In this document: positions 49,422-49,519 of the stretch, in pieces
Layout of the letters: every line of letters starts with the position of its first letter
Position numbering within the stretch: position 1 is the first letter of the stretch
Assembly (NCBI RefSeq): GCF_003149105.1
Contig: NZ_QGDS01000003.1
Coordinates: forward strand, 44,440 to 93,958
DNA: 49,519 nt
Direction of reading: 5' to 3'
Origin: Faecalicatena contorta
GTDB taxonomy: Bacteria; Bacillota; Clostridia; Lachnospirales; Lachnospiraceae
Notes under the pieces: generated by a model
The model's input: only the letters and a program-made list of their open reading frames with translations
Told to the model about the DNA's origin: nothing
Databases searched by the model: none
Position numbers and translations under genes: made by a program

Positions 49422-49519
49422 GTTCGCCGGATGTTTCCGCCTCCCTGCGGTGCATGAAGATACTTAAAAATTATGTGATAAAGTGTAATCAACCTTTTTA
49501 GCAAAAAGGTACACCTTTT

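Noticed and set aside
49371..49519. Possible c-di-GMP riboswitch ahead of the chemotaxis receptor
   Set aside because: Only a short palindrome is present; the conserved core expected of that class is not seen.

Overview
The window looks like the chromosome of a spore-forming, low-to-middle GC Clostridia bacterium, most likely a gut Lachnospiraceae. The reasons are: strong AGGAGG-type ribosome binding sites, a T-box leader ahead of threonyl-tRNA synthetase, MglA/RbsA-type sugar ABC operons with lipoprotein binding proteins, split transketolase, DUF1540 and SEC-C proteins, and a collagen-like surface protein of the kind found on spores. No name can be read directly from the sequence. Nearly all genes lie on the minus strand. 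I see no tRNA, rRNA, CRISPR array, prophage or complete insertion sequence.

Layout, left to right. (1) 1-875: the N-terminal part of a collagen-like GXY-repeat protein, cut by the window edge and with a candidate sigma-K-type promoter. (2) 1072-2742: a divergent IlvD/Edd-type dehydratase with a palindromic operator-like site. (3) 3148-9759: a c-di-GMP block (a diguanylate cyclase and a multi-PAS GGDEF/HD-GYP protein) with a MalT-like LuxR regulator. (4) 9760-10490: a small gene graveyard with fragments of an HTH protein, an ABC exporter and an unidentified plus-strand gene. (5) 10497-14921: a TPR-glycosyltransferase, a Ca-type P-ATPase and its probable MarR regulator. (6) 15048-17059: a DNA alkylation repair pair, an Ada-AlkA fusion followed by Ogt. 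(7) 17328-17918: an unrecognised, internally duplicated plus-strand protein.

(8) 17973-28697: a ROK regulator and an eight-gene pentitol/pentose operon: Zn dehydrogenase, binding protein, ABC ATPase, permease, second Zn dehydrogenase, transketolase N and C subunits, ribulokinase-type kinase. The genes fit together as uptake, oxidation of a polyol to a ketopentose, phosphorylation, and entry into the pentose phosphate pathway. (9) 29176-30540: fumarase. (10) 30825-38631: a second sugar operon (IolE-like TIM barrel, Gfo/Idh/MocA oxidoreductase, binding protein, ABC ATPase, permease, second TIM-barrel isomerase/lyase), with a divergent AraC regulator. It resembles inositol or 3-keto-glycoside catabolism. 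(11) 38815-49370: MetA with the acetyl-CoA-type residue, an AI-2E family permease, a two-domain DUF1540 protein, threonyl-tRNA synthetase behind an aldo/keto reductase and a Thr T-box, a YdcF protein, a SEC-C protein, two small genes (one of 54 residues) and a chemotaxis receptor.

Most start codons were chosen by ribosome binding site and often lie downstream of the longest possible open frame. The points I would follow up first are the two candidate sporulation promoters on otherwise unlinked genes, the second sugar operon as a possible oxidation/elimination glycoside pathway, the structured 130-base element between the T-box and the aldo/keto reductase, the duplicated orphan protein at 17328, and the hairpin that covers the glycosyltransferase start.
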